In this document: positions 23,938-33,044 of the stretch, one piece after another | How positions within the stretch are numbered: position 1 is the first letter of the stretch | Layout of the letters: the number at the start of each line of letters is the position of its first letter | NCBI RefSeq assembly: GCF_004331695.1 | Contig: NZ_SJSL01000002.1 | Coordinates: forward strand, 1,178,001-1,242,000 | DNA: 64,000 nt | Direction of reading: 5' to 3' | Origin: Pedobacter psychroterrae | GTDB taxonomy: Bacteria; Bacteroidota; Bacteroidia; Sphingobacteriales; Sphingobacteriaceae | The notes under the pieces: generated by a model | The model's input: the letters and a program-made list of their open reading frames with translations, nothing else | The model's database searches: none | Told to the model about the DNA's origin: nothing | Made by a program: the position numbers and the translations under genes

Positions 23938-25203
23938 TTAGTGGCTCATGGCCTCAATTGCAGCTGCTTCAGCTTTGTTGTGTTTATATTTAAAGATGAA
24001 TGGAAATACAATCGCCAGAATGAGGGTATAAGCGGAGAAAGTAAGCCAGATGCCCTGCCAATCCTTGCTCTGATCGGCATAAGTGAAGAATTGATCGATG
24101 ATAAGTCCACTTGTAAAACTGCCAAATAGCGCTCCGAAGCCATTTACCATCATCATAAATAATCCCTGGGCACTGCCTCTTATTTTTTCATCTATTTGTG
24201 TTTCGACAAATAAAGAACCTGATATATTGAAAAAATCAAATGCCATGCCGTAGATGATACAAGATAAAATGATCATCCATAAACCACCTGCAGGATCCGC
24301 AAAGGCGAACAGGCCAAACCTTAATACCCATGCAAGCATGCTGAAAAGCATGACGTACTTTATCCCGAATTTCCTAAGAAAAAAAGGGATTGCTAAAATG
24401 AAAAGTGTCTCTGATATCTGAGAGATAGACATAATTATAGCAGGGTATTTTACGGCAAGTAAACCCTGATAGGCAGGTATATTTTTAAAGTCATGGAGAT
24501 AGGTATCTCCGTAGGCATTTGTCAACTGTAACGCTGCGCCAAGGAACATAGAAAACACAAAGAATACAGAAAATTTTCTTTCTTTAAATAAAGTAAATGC
24601 TCTTAATCCCAATGCATCTACAAAGGATTTTGACGTGATTCTATTTGCTAAAGGAGGGCATTTAGGAAGTGTAAATGCATAGATGCCTAAAGCAAGGGAT
24701 ACGGCAGAAGCAATATAAAATTGATTGGAGGATGCTTCATTGCCTGAAAGACTGACTGTCCACAATGCGGCAATAAAGCCGATTGTTCCCCAGATTCTAA
24801 TTGGCGGATAATCCTTAATTACGTCTTTACCTGCACTTTTTAAAGCTGAATACGCTACTGTAATGGATAGAGACAGCGTAGGCATATAAAAGATCATATT
24901 CAACAGGATCACCCAAAAAAATGTTCCGGGGTCTTTAACCAGAGGAAGCGAAAACAACGTAACTGCACCAAAAATATGCATCAGGCCGTATAGTTTTTCT
25001 GCGTTGATAAACCTGTCTGAGATAATTCCGGTAAGTGCAGGCATAAAAATAGCCGAGATACCCATCGTAGAAAAGATCGCTCCAAATTCGGCACCAGACC
25101 ATTGTTTGTTTTGGAACCAATAAACCCCAATGGTTATAAGCCATGAACCCCATATAAAGAATTGCAAAAAATTCATTAGGGTTAAGCGAAACTTAACGTT
25201 CAT
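23938..25203 (-). CDS. MFS nucleoside permease-like transporter
   Basis: Membrane carrier of 421 residues with about 12 hydrophobic segments. The beginning (MNFLQFFIWGSWLITIGVY) and GIISDRFINAEKLYG are typical of the nucleoside:H+ symporter family (NupG/XapB-like). The end, IVFPFIFKYKHNK, is short and charged. It probably takes up nucleosides or related metabolites. Bacteroidota paralogues also move other compounds, so the substrate is uncertain. It is read toward gltA and stands alone, with 40 bp to the next leftward gene. Confidence 0.85.
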   Translation of the reverse strand: MNVKFRLTLMNFLQFFIWGSWLITIGVYWFQNKQWSGAEFGAIFSTMGISAIFMPALTGIISDRFINAEKLYGLMHIFGAVTLFSLPLVKDPGTFFWVILLNMIFYMPTLSLSITVAYSALKSAGKDVIKDYPPIRIWGTIGFIAALWTVSLSGNEASSNQFYIASAVSLALGIYAFTLPKCPPLANRITSKSFVDALGLRAFTLFKERKFSVFFVFSMFLGAALQLTNAYGDTYLHDFKNIPAYQGLLAVKYPAIIMSISQISETLFILAIPFFLRKFGIKYVMLFSMLAWVLRFGLFAFADPAGGLWMIILSCIIYGMAFDFFNISGSLFVETQIDEKIRGSAQGLFMMMVNGFGALFGSFTSGLIIDQFFTYADQSKDWQGIWLTFSAYTLILAIVFPFIFKYKHNKAEAAAIEAMSH

Positions 25204-25243
25204 AATACTAATTTAGTTGATCTTCTAATAGATGAATATAGAA

Positions 25244-25858
25244 CTATTTTATGTTTCTTTTACTTATTTCATCACGGATTCTTGCTGCTTTTTCATACGC
25301 TTCTTCGGCTATGGCCTCCTGAAGCTTTTGCTGAAGCTCTTCTGAGCTCATCGACTTATAAGCATTACCGGGAATAGAAGTGCTGATATCTTCCGTTCCC
25401 TGTTCTTTTGTTATGCTGTCCATATTTTCAAGAAACAAAAAGTCGTTGCCTTCTATCACAATGCCTGCTGAAGATAGTATGAATTCATAGGTATAAATGG
25501 TTGCGTTAAAACGAACTGCAAGTGCGATTGCATCTGAAGTACGTGCATCGATTTCGTGAGTAGTTGTGCCGTCTGTACATAAAAGCTTAGCAAAGAAAAC
25601 ACCCTCTACCAGGTTGTAGATCAAAATTTCCTGTATCTGAATGTTATAGGTCTGGGCAAAGGTCTTAAACAAGTCATGCGTTAATGGCCTGCTTGGTGTC
25701 ATCTTCTCTATTTCTATTGCAATTGCCTGTGCTTCGAACGCACCGATGATAATGGGTAGGCGCCTCCTGCCATTTACTTCTCCAAGTACCAGGGCATAAG
25801 CTCCTGACTGAGTCTGGCTATACGACAAGCCAACAATATCTAGTTTTACTTTTTTCAT
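25244..25858 (-). CDS. Bifunctional nuclease-domain protein with UVR motif
   Basis: Protein of 204 residues with a BFN (DUF151) domain over the first 130 residues or so, with GRRRLPIIIGAFEAQAIAIEI and IDARTSDAIALAVR. A C-terminal UVR-type helix pair follows (ELQQKLQEAIAEEAYEKAARIRDEI). The family has reported DNase/RNase activity, but its role in bacteria is unclear. I start at the ATG at 25858 because MKKVKLDIVGLSYS fits family N-termini; the in-frame upstream ATG would add 13 residues. EtfA lies upstream on the same strand, 115 bp away. Confidence 0.88.
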   Translation of the reverse strand: MKKVKLDIVGLSYSQTQSGAYALVLGEVNGRRRLPIIIGAFEAQAIAIEIEKMTPSRPLTHDLFKTFAQTYNIQIQEILIYNLVEGVFFAKLLCTDGTTTHEIDARTSDAIALAVRFNATIYTYEFILSSAGIVIEGNDFLFLENMDSITKEQGTEDISTSIPGNAYKSMSSEELQQKLQEAIAEEAYEKAARIRDEISKRNIK

Positions 25859-25973
25859 ATTAAGGATAAGGCTTATGCGAAAAGGTACGTTCTTCATCCT
25901 GAATTTATTTCAGGACCCCAGACATGCTATTTAAAAATAGTTCAACATTACCTTTTCGGACAGCCTCATTTAA

Positions 25974-26945
25974 TTAACCTTTATGTGCTTTTAATGTTTC
26001 TATTAATTTTGGAACAACTTCAAATGCATCACCAACAATGCCATAATCAGCGACTTTGAAAAAAGGAGCCTCCGGATCTTTATTGATTACCACAATTACT
26101 TTTGAGGAACTCACACCGGCCAAATGCTGGATGGCACCTGAAATTCCGATGGCAATGTACAGGTTTGGACTAATTGCAATTCCTGTCTGGCCTACGTGCT
26201 CAGAATGCGGTCTCCAGTCTGCATCAGAAACAGGTTTTGAACAAGCGGTAGCCGCACCTAACAGTCCGGCTAATTCTTCAATCATTCCCCAGTTTTCCGG
26301 GCCTTTCAAGCCTCTTCCGGCAGATACTACCAGTTCAGCATCAGGCAGGGAGACTTTATTTGTAGCCCTTACGATTTCCTTTACGATGGCATTTAAATCT
26401 GTGCTTTTAACCTCTGGACTGAAAGCCTCTACTACCGCATCAACCGAAGCCTCTTTTACCCCAAAAGCATTGGGGTTTAACGCGATGATCTTAACAGCTG
26501 AAGTTAGTTCAGTGATGGCAAAAGCTTTGCCTGAGAAAGCTGTTTTTTTAACAAGAAATTTACCGCTAGCTGTTTGAGGTAGTTCCACCGCACCGTCTAC
26601 CAGTCCTGCCTTAAGTTTGACAGCTATACGAGGAGCAAGGCCTTTACCTGAAAATGAATTGGAAAGCACCACTACAGTCGCATTTTCCTTGCCTGCTGCT
26701 TCGGCTATAATGGAGGCATAAGCTTGGTTAACGAAGTTCTTCAGCTGATCATTGGAAACAGTCAACACCTTTGAGGCGCCGTAAGTTCCAAGTGCCTTGA
26801 GTTCACTTTCTGCTACATTACCTATTGAAATAGCGGCCAGGCTGGAACCCTGTTGATCTGCAATGGCTTTTGCATAAGATACTGCTTCAAAAACAGACTT
26901 CTTAAATTTGCCCTCTACTTGTTCTACATATACTAAAACTGACAT
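25974..26945 (-). CDS. etfA: Electron transfer flavoprotein alpha subunit
   Basis: Alpha subunit (323 residues) of the FAD-containing electron carrier between acyl-CoA and other dehydrogenases and ETF-quinone oxidoreductase. The C-terminal FAD domain shows VSAGRGLKGPENW, ADWRPHSEHVGQTGIAISPNLYIAIGISGAIQH and VINKDPEAPFFKVADYGIVGD. It lies 42 bp after etfB in the usual order etfB-etfA. No dehydrogenase is adjacent. Confidence 0.96.
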   Translation of the reverse strand: MSVLVYVEQVEGKFKKSVFEAVSYAKAIADQQGSSLAAISIGNVAESELKALGTYGASKVLTVSNDQLKNFVNQAYASIIAEAAGKENATVVVLSNSFSGKGLAPRIAVKLKAGLVDGAVELPQTASGKFLVKKTAFSGKAFAITELTSAVKIIALNPNAFGVKEASVDAVVEAFSPEVKSTDLNAIVKEIVRATNKVSLPDAELVVSAGRGLKGPENWGMIEELAGLLGAATACSKPVSDADWRPHSEHVGQTGIAISPNLYIAIGISGAIQHLAGVSSSKVIVVINKDPEAPFFKVADYGIVGDAFEVVPKLIETLKAHKG

Positions 26946-26987
26946 ACGATCTTGATTAAATATTTTTAAACTGTAATAGCACTATAA

Positions 26988-27725
26988 TTAGATAACTTTG
27001 GCTTCCTGATGTAATAAGTCGATTAGTTTGGACGCCTCCTCAGCAGGTACCAGCTTAACAGCTCCGCGTGGAGCGGGAGTTTCAAATTGCTGAACTTTTG
27101 TTAATTGCTCAATTTCTTTAGCTTCTACTACTACCAAAGGCTTTGTTCTGGCAGACATAATTCCTCTCATGTTAGGGATCTTCGGTTCTGCTGTACCTTC
27201 AGAGCAACTAGCTACAAATTTGCCTGTGATAGAAATGATCTCTTTACCGCCTTCTATTTCGCGTTCAAGCGTTGCAGAAATACCATCGTAATCCAATTTC
27301 TTAATAATTGAAACCGATGGGATGTCAAGAAACTCGCCGATCATTGCAGCTACCTGAGATCCGTTATAATCAATGGATTCACGTCCGCACAATATGATGT
27401 CAAATTCAGTGGTTTTCGCATATTCAGCAATCTGATAAGCCGTGTAATATGCATCTCTCGGTGCTCTGTTGATCCTGACTGCATCATCAGCACCGATAGC
27501 CAGCGCTTTTCTAATGGTAGGATCTGTTTGACTTTCGCCAACATTGATTACAGTAACAGTTCCCTTACCGCCTTCACAAAGTTCAATCGCCCTTGACAGC
27601 GCGATTTCGTCGTAAGGGTTCACGATAAATTGTACTCCTGCTGTATTGAATTGTGTATTATCGTTGGTAAAAGTTATTTTTGTTGTCGTGTCGGGCACGT
27701 TACTGATACAAACTAATATTTTCAT
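26988..27725 (-). CDS. etfB: Electron transfer flavoprotein beta subunit
   Basis: Beta subunit (245 residues) of ETF, containing the AMP-binding ETF domain. KILVCISNVPDTT, FIVNPYDEIALSRAIEL, ILCGRESIDYNGSQVAAMIGEFL and PNMRGIMSARTKPL match the family. It heads the etfBA operon. A TAGATTTG box lies on the minus strand at 27782-27789, about 57 bp upstream. Confidence 0.96.
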   Translation of the reverse strand: MKILVCISNVPDTTTKITFTNDNTQFNTAGVQFIVNPYDEIALSRAIELCEGGKGTVTVINVGESQTDPTIRKALAIGADDAVRINRAPRDAYYTAYQIAEYAKTTEFDIILCGRESIDYNGSQVAAMIGEFLDIPSVSIIKKLDYDGISATLEREIEGGKEIISITGKFVASCSEGTAEPKIPNMRGIMSARTKPLVVVEAKEIEQLTKVQQFETPAPRGAVKLVPAEEASKLIDLLHQEAKVI

Positions 27726-27781
27726 ACGTTTAAATTTGTTTAAAAGGTTATGGAGCTACAGAAGCTATAATTGTCTTTTTG

Positions 27782-27789
27782 CAAATCTA
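27782..27789 (-). promoter_or_regulatory. -7 box (TAGATTTG) for etfBA
   Basis: Full TAnnTTTG match on the minus strand between the divergent etfB and TPR genes; the nearest TTG is 25 bp further upstream, slightly long for the consensus. Confidence 0.4.
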
Positions 27790-27811
27790 ATTAAAAAAGC
27801 AGGTATAAAAA

Positions 27812-28147
27812 ATGCAAAATACCCGATTGGCCAAACTATTAAACTTTTTAGAGAGCGATCCTAATGATCCTTTCGTGTTGTATGCACTCGCGACAGAATA
27901 TAATGTAGCTAATGATCATGAACAAGCCTTTCAATATTACTTAAAGCTTGTTTCGGAACATCCGGACTACGTGGGCACCTATTATCATCTTGGCAAACTT
28001 TATGAAAAAACCGGCAAAACTGACCTTGCTATCGAAACCTATCAAAAAGGCATGCTGAGAGCAAGAGAGAAAAGGGATATGCACGCTTTTTCAGAATTGC
28101 AGGGAGCTTATAATTCGGCAGCGGGATTGGATTATGAAGATGATTAA
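27812..28147 (+). CDS. Tetratricopeptide repeat protein
   Basis: Cytosolic protein of 111 residues with roughly two TPR units: DPNDPFVLYALATEYNVANDHEQAFQYYLKLVSEHPD, then GTYYHLGKLYEKTGKTDLAIETYQKGM. It would serve as a small protein-protein interaction adaptor. It is divergent from etfB and precedes chrA by 10 bp on the same strand. Partner unknown. Confidence 0.82.
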   Translation: MQNTRLAKLLNFLESDPNDPFVLYALATEYNVANDHEQAFQYYLKLVSEHPDYVGTYYHLGKLYEKTGKTDLAIETYQKGMLRAREKRDMHAFSELQGAYNSAAGLDYEDD

Positions 28148-28157
28148 ATAAGAAGCA

Positions 28158-29360
28158 TTGACCAGTAAAAAGCAAATTCTGTTTATTAGAGATGTGATTT
28201 TCTTCACATTCACGGCTTTTGGTGGTGCTCAGGCTCATCTCGCCTTATTGTTAAAGTACTTCGTGAAAAATGTTAAGTATATCTCGGAAGAGGAATTGCT
28301 TGAACTGAACGCACTGGCACAGGTATTACCTGGTCCGGCATCTACCCAGACCCTGGTTGGCATCGCCTATAAAGTAGGTGGACTGAAATTAGCTATCATA
28401 ACTTTTTTGATTTGGATACTACCATCAGCTGCTATCATGACATTTGCTGCCATCACGTTTGGCAGGCTGGATCAAAAGCAGAAATTCGCTGAAATCCTTG
28501 AATATATACAACCAATAGCTTTGGGGATAGTGGCATTTGGTGCATATAATTTATCAAAAAGGGTTTTAGTTTCGCAATTGTCGGTGTTTTTAGCTATTGC
28601 TGCGGTAATCGCTACGTTGGTGCTCCGGAATGCCTATGTATTTCCAATTGGGATTTTGATAGGAGGGATGATCTCCTCTGCCCTGGAAGCACCAAAAGAG
28701 GAGACAGACATAAGGGTTAAGCTGTTTTCAAATGTCAACCCCAAAAAGCTGATTTATTTTCTTGGTGTATTGTTGTTGTTAGCTTTACTGGGGGCTATCA
28801 TCAACAGAACATCTCCATTTAGTCTGCCCATAAGGCTATTTGAAAATTTCTATCGAAATGGTATCGTAATATTTGGGGGAGGACAGGTACTTGTACCTTT
28901 GATGTATACAGAATTTGTGGAGATGAAGCAATATCTCCATGCCTCTGGTTTTCTTTCTGGTTTTGCCATACAGCAGGCTTTGCCAGGTCCCACATTTTCT
29001 TTTACGAGTTATGTAGGAGCCCTTAGTATGAGAAATTTCGGATATGGATTGCCAGGTCAGATACTAGGTGGTGCAGTAGCAGTGTTGGGAATAAATCTAC
29101 CAGGATTGATCCTTGTGCTATTTATAGTTCCATTTTGGGAAGACCTAAAAAAAATAACCAGAATAAAATACTCCCTTGTCGGAATCAACGCAGTTAGTGT
29201 AGGCTTTATCCTGGCGGCATTTATATTGCTGGTTAAACCGATCGGACTTGACTATTTGGCAATAGCCATACTTGTCATCACCTTTCTCATCCTAAATTTC
29301 ACTAAGATAAGTCCGCCGTTTATTGTGATCGCAGGTATACTTCTGGGTTATTTTCTATAG
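28158..29360 (+). CDS. chrA: Chromate transporter (ChrA family, two CHR domains)
   Basis: Membrane protein of 400 residues with two CHR domains. N-terminal half: FTAFGGAQAHLALL and the motif ALAQVLPGPASTQT; C-terminal half: GNGIVIFGGGQVLVPLMYTEF-like sequence and AIQQALPGPTFSF. These are the signature PGP motifs of chromate efflux proteins. The start is a TTG at 28158 because no ATG lies near the conserved N-terminus; AGAAG just upstream may help initiation. Chromate export is the family's tested role, but many members act on other anions. It ends 7 bp from converging dnaB. Confidence 0.9.
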   Translation: MTSKKQILFIRDVIFFTFTAFGGAQAHLALLLKYFVKNVKYISEEELLELNALAQVLPGPASTQTLVGIAYKVGGLKLAIITFLIWILPSAAIMTFAAITFGRLDQKQKFAEILEYIQPIALGIVAFGAYNLSKRVLVSQLSVFLAIAAVIATLVLRNAYVFPIGILIGGMISSALEAPKEETDIRVKLFSNVNPKKLIYFLGVLLLLALLGAIINRTSPFSLPIRLFENFYRNGIVIFGGGQVLVPLMYTEFVEMKQYLHASGFLSGFAIQQALPGPTFSFTSYVGALSMRNFGYGLPGQILGGAVAVLGINLPGLILVLFIVPFWEDLKKITRIKYSLVGINAVSVGFILAAFILLVKPIGLDYLAIAILVITFLILNFTKISPPFIVIAGILLGYFL

Positions 29361-29367
29361 CAAGCTT

Positions 29368-30942
29368 TTAAAATGGAGCATCTTCATCATGCATATCATC
29401 CATTCTAGATGGTTTTATAATTACATTGCCGGCAGGCCGGTCAAAATCTTTTGAAGGATGCATGCCCGCACCAGGACTGTCCATAGAAAAAGAGGTAGGT
29501 GCGGAGAAATTCTCTTCCAGATCAGTGAATTTCACGTATTTACCGATGAATCTCAGCGGTACGATTCCGGTCTCACCATTACGGTGCTTAGCAATAATAA
29601 CTTCACCAATTCCTGCCTGTGAACGTCCTTGTTCATCTTCAGTAATCCCATAATATTCCGGACGGTACAGGAACAAAACCATATCTGCATCCTGCTCAAT
29701 AGATCCTGATTCACGTAAATCGGACAACATAGGACGTTTGCCGTTTGCGCCGGGTCTGCTTTCAACGGCACGGCTTAATTGCGACAGAGCAAGCACCGGC
29801 ACATTCAGCTCCTTAGCTACAGATTTCAGGGCTCTTGAAATACTACCAATTTCCTGCTCCCTGTTGCCGCCACCGCTTTGACCCTCACCTTTACCATGCA
29901 TCAGCTGTAAGTAATCTATGATGATGAGCTGAAGGTCATATTGCGACTTTAATCTTCTGCATTTGGCCCGGAATTCGAAGATGTTGAGGGCAGGGGTATC
30001 ATCTATCAATAAAGGTGCTTCCGTTAAAGTCCCTATTTTACTGTGGAGTTGCTGCCATTCCCATTCTGCCAGATTTCCCTTTCTGATCTTTTCCTGTTCA
30101 ATTTCTGTTTCTCCCGAGATCAGACGATTAACCAGCTGAACAGAAGACATTTCGAGGGAAAATACTACAACCGGCCGTTTAAAATCAACCGCCGCATTGC
30201 GCGCACAGGTTAAAACGAAGGCCGTTTTTCCCATAGCCGGACGAGCAGCAATGATTACCAAATCTGATGGCTGCCATCCGCCGGTGATGCGGTCCAGATC
30301 GGTAAAACCTGATGGTACACCAGTTAGTCCATCACTTTTGCCTCTCAGCGCTTCCAATGTAGCCAAAGACTGCTTTACAATCTCATCCATCTTTTGGGTG
30401 TCTCTCCTCAGGTTGTTCTGTGCGATGTCAAAAAGGTTCTTTTCTGCATGGTCTAGCAGATCAAAGATGTCTGTAGTATCTTCGTATGCATTTTGAATAA
30501 TCTCTGAGGAGATTCTGATCAGTTCACGTTGAATATATTTTTGAGATATGATCCTTGCATGGTATTCTATATTTGCCGCAGAGGCTACACGGTTGGTTAA
30601 ATTGGTAATATAATAAGCACCACCCACCATCTCCAACAAGCCTAATGTTCTCAATTCAGCCGTAACAGTTAAAATATCAACTGGTTTGGATTTTTGAAAG
30701 AGTCCCTGTATTGCTTCAAAGATCTTTTTATGAGCCTCATGATAGAATACATCGGGTTTCAAAATGTCAATTACAGTTGAAAGTGCATCTTTCTCCAACA
30801 TCAGTGCACCAAGAACAGCCTCCTCCAGGTCTACAGCCTGAGGTGGGATTTTGCCCATGGTACTCATAGAATTGCTCAATCTATTTTTTCTTGCGGCAAA
30901 ATTTGACTTGTCTTGTCCTTGTGTTCCTTTCTCCATACTCAT
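29368..30942 (-). CDS. dnaB: Replicative DNA helicase DnaB
   Basis: Hexameric fork helicase, about 524 residues from the ATG at 30942. N-terminal domain: VDLEEAVLGALMLEKDAL; RecA-like domain: Walker A in IIAARPAMGKTAFVLT, the DDTPALNIFE segment and IIIDYLQLMHG. The basic/aromatic C-terminal motif is near VIIAKHRNGETG. Bacteroidota members often carry a 30-40-residue N-terminal tail, as here. The in-frame ATG at 30978 would lie upstream of the predicted transcript start, so I prefer 30942. A TATTTTTG box is only 5 bp upstream. Confidence 0.96.
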   Translation of the reverse strand: MSMEKGTQGQDKSNFAARKNRLSNSMSTMGKIPPQAVDLEEAVLGALMLEKDALSTVIDILKPDVFYHEAHKKIFEAIQGLFQKSKPVDILTVTAELRTLGLLEMVGGAYYITNLTNRVASAANIEYHARIISQKYIQRELIRISSEIIQNAYEDTTDIFDLLDHAEKNLFDIAQNNLRRDTQKMDEIVKQSLATLEALRGKSDGLTGVPSGFTDLDRITGGWQPSDLVIIAARPAMGKTAFVLTCARNAAVDFKRPVVVFSLEMSSVQLVNRLISGETEIEQEKIRKGNLAEWEWQQLHSKIGTLTEAPLLIDDTPALNIFEFRAKCRRLKSQYDLQLIIIDYLQLMHGKGEGQSGGGNREQEIGSISRALKSVAKELNVPVLALSQLSRAVESRPGANGKRPMLSDLRESGSIEQDADMVLFLYRPEYYGITEDEQGRSQAGIGEVIIAKHRNGETGIVPLRFIGKYVKFTDLEENFSAPTSFSMDSPGAGMHPSKDFDRPAGNVIIKPSRMDDMHDEDAPF

Positions 30943-30946
30943 AATA

Positions 30947-30954
30947 CAAAAATA
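30947..30954 (-). promoter_or_regulatory. -7 box (TATTTTTG) directly before dnaB
   Basis: TAnnTTTG match on the minus strand ending 5 bp before the chosen ATG, implying a leaderless or nearly leaderless transcript and excluding the upstream in-frame ATG at 30978. Confidence 0.35.
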
Positions 30955-31125
30955 TACAAAAATCAGCCGCTTTATCAAATTCTTTACTCACATTCGATAA
31001 AACATAAATAGGTCAATCTTCATGATGTTTTAATGATTTAACAGGAATTACTAACAATGACATGTGGATAAGCTCTCTGGTAAATGCCCCTGAAAATAAG
31101 GTTTACATAATCATAATATTTGCGC

Positions 31126-31133
31126 TATTTTTG
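31126..31133 (+). promoter_or_regulatory. -7 box (TATTTTTG) for rlmB
   Basis: TAnnTTTG match about 18 bp before the rlmB ATG, within a small direct repeat (TTTGCGCTA occurring twice). No TTG at standard spacing. Confidence 0.4.
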
Positions 31134-31151
31134 CGCTACAATTGATAAGAC

Positions 31152-31916
31152 ATGGAAAATCTCAGAAGGCCTTCAAGACCTAAAGAAAATAATGAATTTA
31201 TATTTGGTATACGTGCTGTAATAGAGGCAATTAAAGCTGGAAAAGATATTGAGAGTATTTATATTCAACGAGGGCTGGGAGGGGCTGTTATCCTTGAACT
31301 TAAAGCCCTGCTGAAAGAGGTTGATGCGCCGGTGCATACAGTTCCTGTTGAGAAATTAAACCGGATGACACAAAAGAATCATCAGGGTGTAATCGCGGTC
31401 ATATCAGCGATTACCTTTCAAAAAATTGAAGACATCATTCCGGTCATCTATGAAAAGGGGGAGACACCTCTGGTGCTGATACTTGACGGTATCACTGATG
31501 TCAGGAATATGGGTGCCATTGCAAGAACAGCAGCTTGCGCAGGTGTACATGCAATTATAGTTCCTACTAAAAACTCTGCGCAGATTAATGCCGATGCGAT
31601 AAAGACTTCGGCAGGGGCATTGTTTACGATTCCCGTTTGCAGACATCCGAATCTTCATAAAACGGCTTTATTTTTACAGGAATGCGGATTGCAAATAGTT
31701 GCCTGCACAGAAAAAACGAATGATCTGATTTATAAACCTGACTATACAGTGCCAACTGCAATTGTAATGGGAGCAGAAGATGAGGGAATATCTAATGAAA
31801 TCATCAGGATGGCCAATCATTTGGCTAAAATTCCAATGATCGGTGAAATCAGTTCGCTAAATGTATCTGTTTCTGCGGGAGTGATTCTTTATGAAGCCAT
31901 CAGACAGCGTTCATAA
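31152..31916 (+). CDS. rlmB: 23S rRNA (guanosine-2'-O)-methyltransferase
   Basis: SPOUT-family 2'-O-methyltransferase of 254 residues (RlmB/TrmH-like). The N-terminal substrate-binding domain has FIFGIRAVIEAIKAGKDI, then LILDGITDVRNMGAIARTA (motif 1). VMGAEDEGISNEII (motif 2) and IPMIGEISSLNVSVSAGVILYEAIRQR (motif 3, with the trefoil knot) follow. It methylates G2251 in E. coli; the exact target here is assumed from the family. It converges with manC, with 15 bp between them and no terminator visible. Confidence 0.92.
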   Translation: MENLRRPSRPKENNEFIFGIRAVIEAIKAGKDIESIYIQRGLGGAVILELKALLKEVDAPVHTVPVEKLNRMTQKNHQGVIAVISAITFQKIEDIIPVIYEKGETPLVLILDGITDVRNMGAIARTAACAGVHAIIVPTKNSAQINADAIKTSAGALFTIPVCRHPNLHKTALFLQECGLQIVACTEKTNDLIYKPDYTVPTAIVMGAEDEGISNEIIRMANHLAKIPMIGEISSLNVSVSAGVILYEAIRQRS

Positions 31917-31931
31917 AGAATCAAACGGTTT

Positions 31932-33023
31932 TTAAATATATTTTGTTCCGAATTTGGACTTGACATCAGCAACAACCTGCTTAATACTCTGCTCTTCAGA
32001 CCGGGGACAAATTAGCAGGGTGTTGTTTGATTCTACAACAATATAGTCGTGCAGACCCTGCAGAATTACCAGTTTGTCTTCAGGGACATTCACCATACAG
32101 TTAGAAGAATTAAACATCATCACTTTTTCAGCAGGAATAACAGCATTGCCTACATAATCATGCTCTGCTATGTCATATATAGATGCCCATGTGCCTAAAT
32201 CAGACCATCCAAAATCGGCTGGCAGGACGTATACGTTTTGTGCTTTTTCCATAATTCCGAAATCAATAGAGATGTTGATACATTGCTGGTAAGCAGCTCC
32301 AATAAATTCGGATTCACTATCCGTGTTATATGCCGCGCTGCCTTGTTGAAATATCTCATGCATTTCCGGTAGATGAACGGAAAATGATTTATTGATGGCT
32401 TTTGCAGACCAGATAAAGATGCCCGCATTCCACAAAAAGTCTCCACTTTGAATAAATGATTTAGCAAGATCAAGATTGGGTTTTTCTGTGAAAATCTTTA
32501 CTTTATGTATTTGATCATCAGTAGGAAGACAATCTTCTGTATATTGTATATAGCCGTATCCAGTGTCGGGTCTGCTTGGTTTAATTCCAAGTGTGATTAG
32601 ACAGTCATTTTCTGAGGCAGCTTTTAAAGACTGTTCAATAGCGGCTATAAAAGCTTCCTGGTCGGTAATTGTATGGTCAGATGGGGCAACTACGATAGTT
32701 GCATCTGGATTGAGCTGGGCAATTTTTGTAGAGCCATAAGAAACGCAGGGAGCTGTGTTTCTCATAATAGGCTCTGCCAGAATCTGATTGTCGCTAATAT
32801 CCGGAAGTTGTTCTTTTATAATGTTTGTATAGATCTCGTTGGTTACTATAAAGATATTTTCAGCTGGGCAGATCTTTAAAAACCTTTCGTAAGTACTTTG
32901 TATTAATGTTTTACCAACTCCAAAAAAATCAATGAACTGTTTAGGATACTCTGTTCTGCTGACTGGCCAAAACCGGCTTCCAACTCCTCCGGCCATTATC
33001 AAGGCGTAATTATTTTTATTCAT
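31932..33023 (-). CDS. manC: Mannose-1-phosphate guanylyltransferase
   Basis: Enzyme of 363 residues making GDP-mannose from mannose-1-phosphate and GTP. Signature: MAGGVGSRFWPVSRTEYPKQF at the N-terminus, VVAPSDHTITDQEAF, and FTEKPNLDLAKSFIQSGDFLWNAGIFIW. It is the monofunctional short form without the mannose-6-phosphate isomerase domain. It lies 21 bp downstream of kdsD in one leftward unit, linking GDP-mannose and KDO supply for surface glycans. Confidence 0.93.
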   Translation of the reverse strand: MNKNNYALIMAGGVGSRFWPVSRTEYPKQFIDFFGVGKTLIQSTYERFLKICPAENIFIVTNEIYTNIIKEQLPDISDNQILAEPIMRNTAPCVSYGSTKIAQLNPDATIVVAPSDHTITDQEAFIAAIEQSLKAASENDCLITLGIKPSRPDTGYGYIQYTEDCLPTDDQIHKVKIFTEKPNLDLAKSFIQSGDFLWNAGIFIWSAKAINKSFSVHLPEMHEIFQQGSAAYNTDSESEFIGAAYQQCINISIDFGIMEKAQNVYVLPADFGWSDLGTWASIYDIAEHDYVGNAVIPAEKVMMFNSSNCMVNVPEDKLVILQGLHDYIVVESNNTLLICPRSEEQSIKQVVADVKSKFGTKYI

Positions 33024-33044
33024 TATGTGGTATTATGTGTCTTT

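Noticed and set aside
28158..28160. ATG-based alternative start for chrA further downstream
   Set aside because: Would remove the conserved N-terminal segment of the CHR domain; TTG at 28158 fits the family better.
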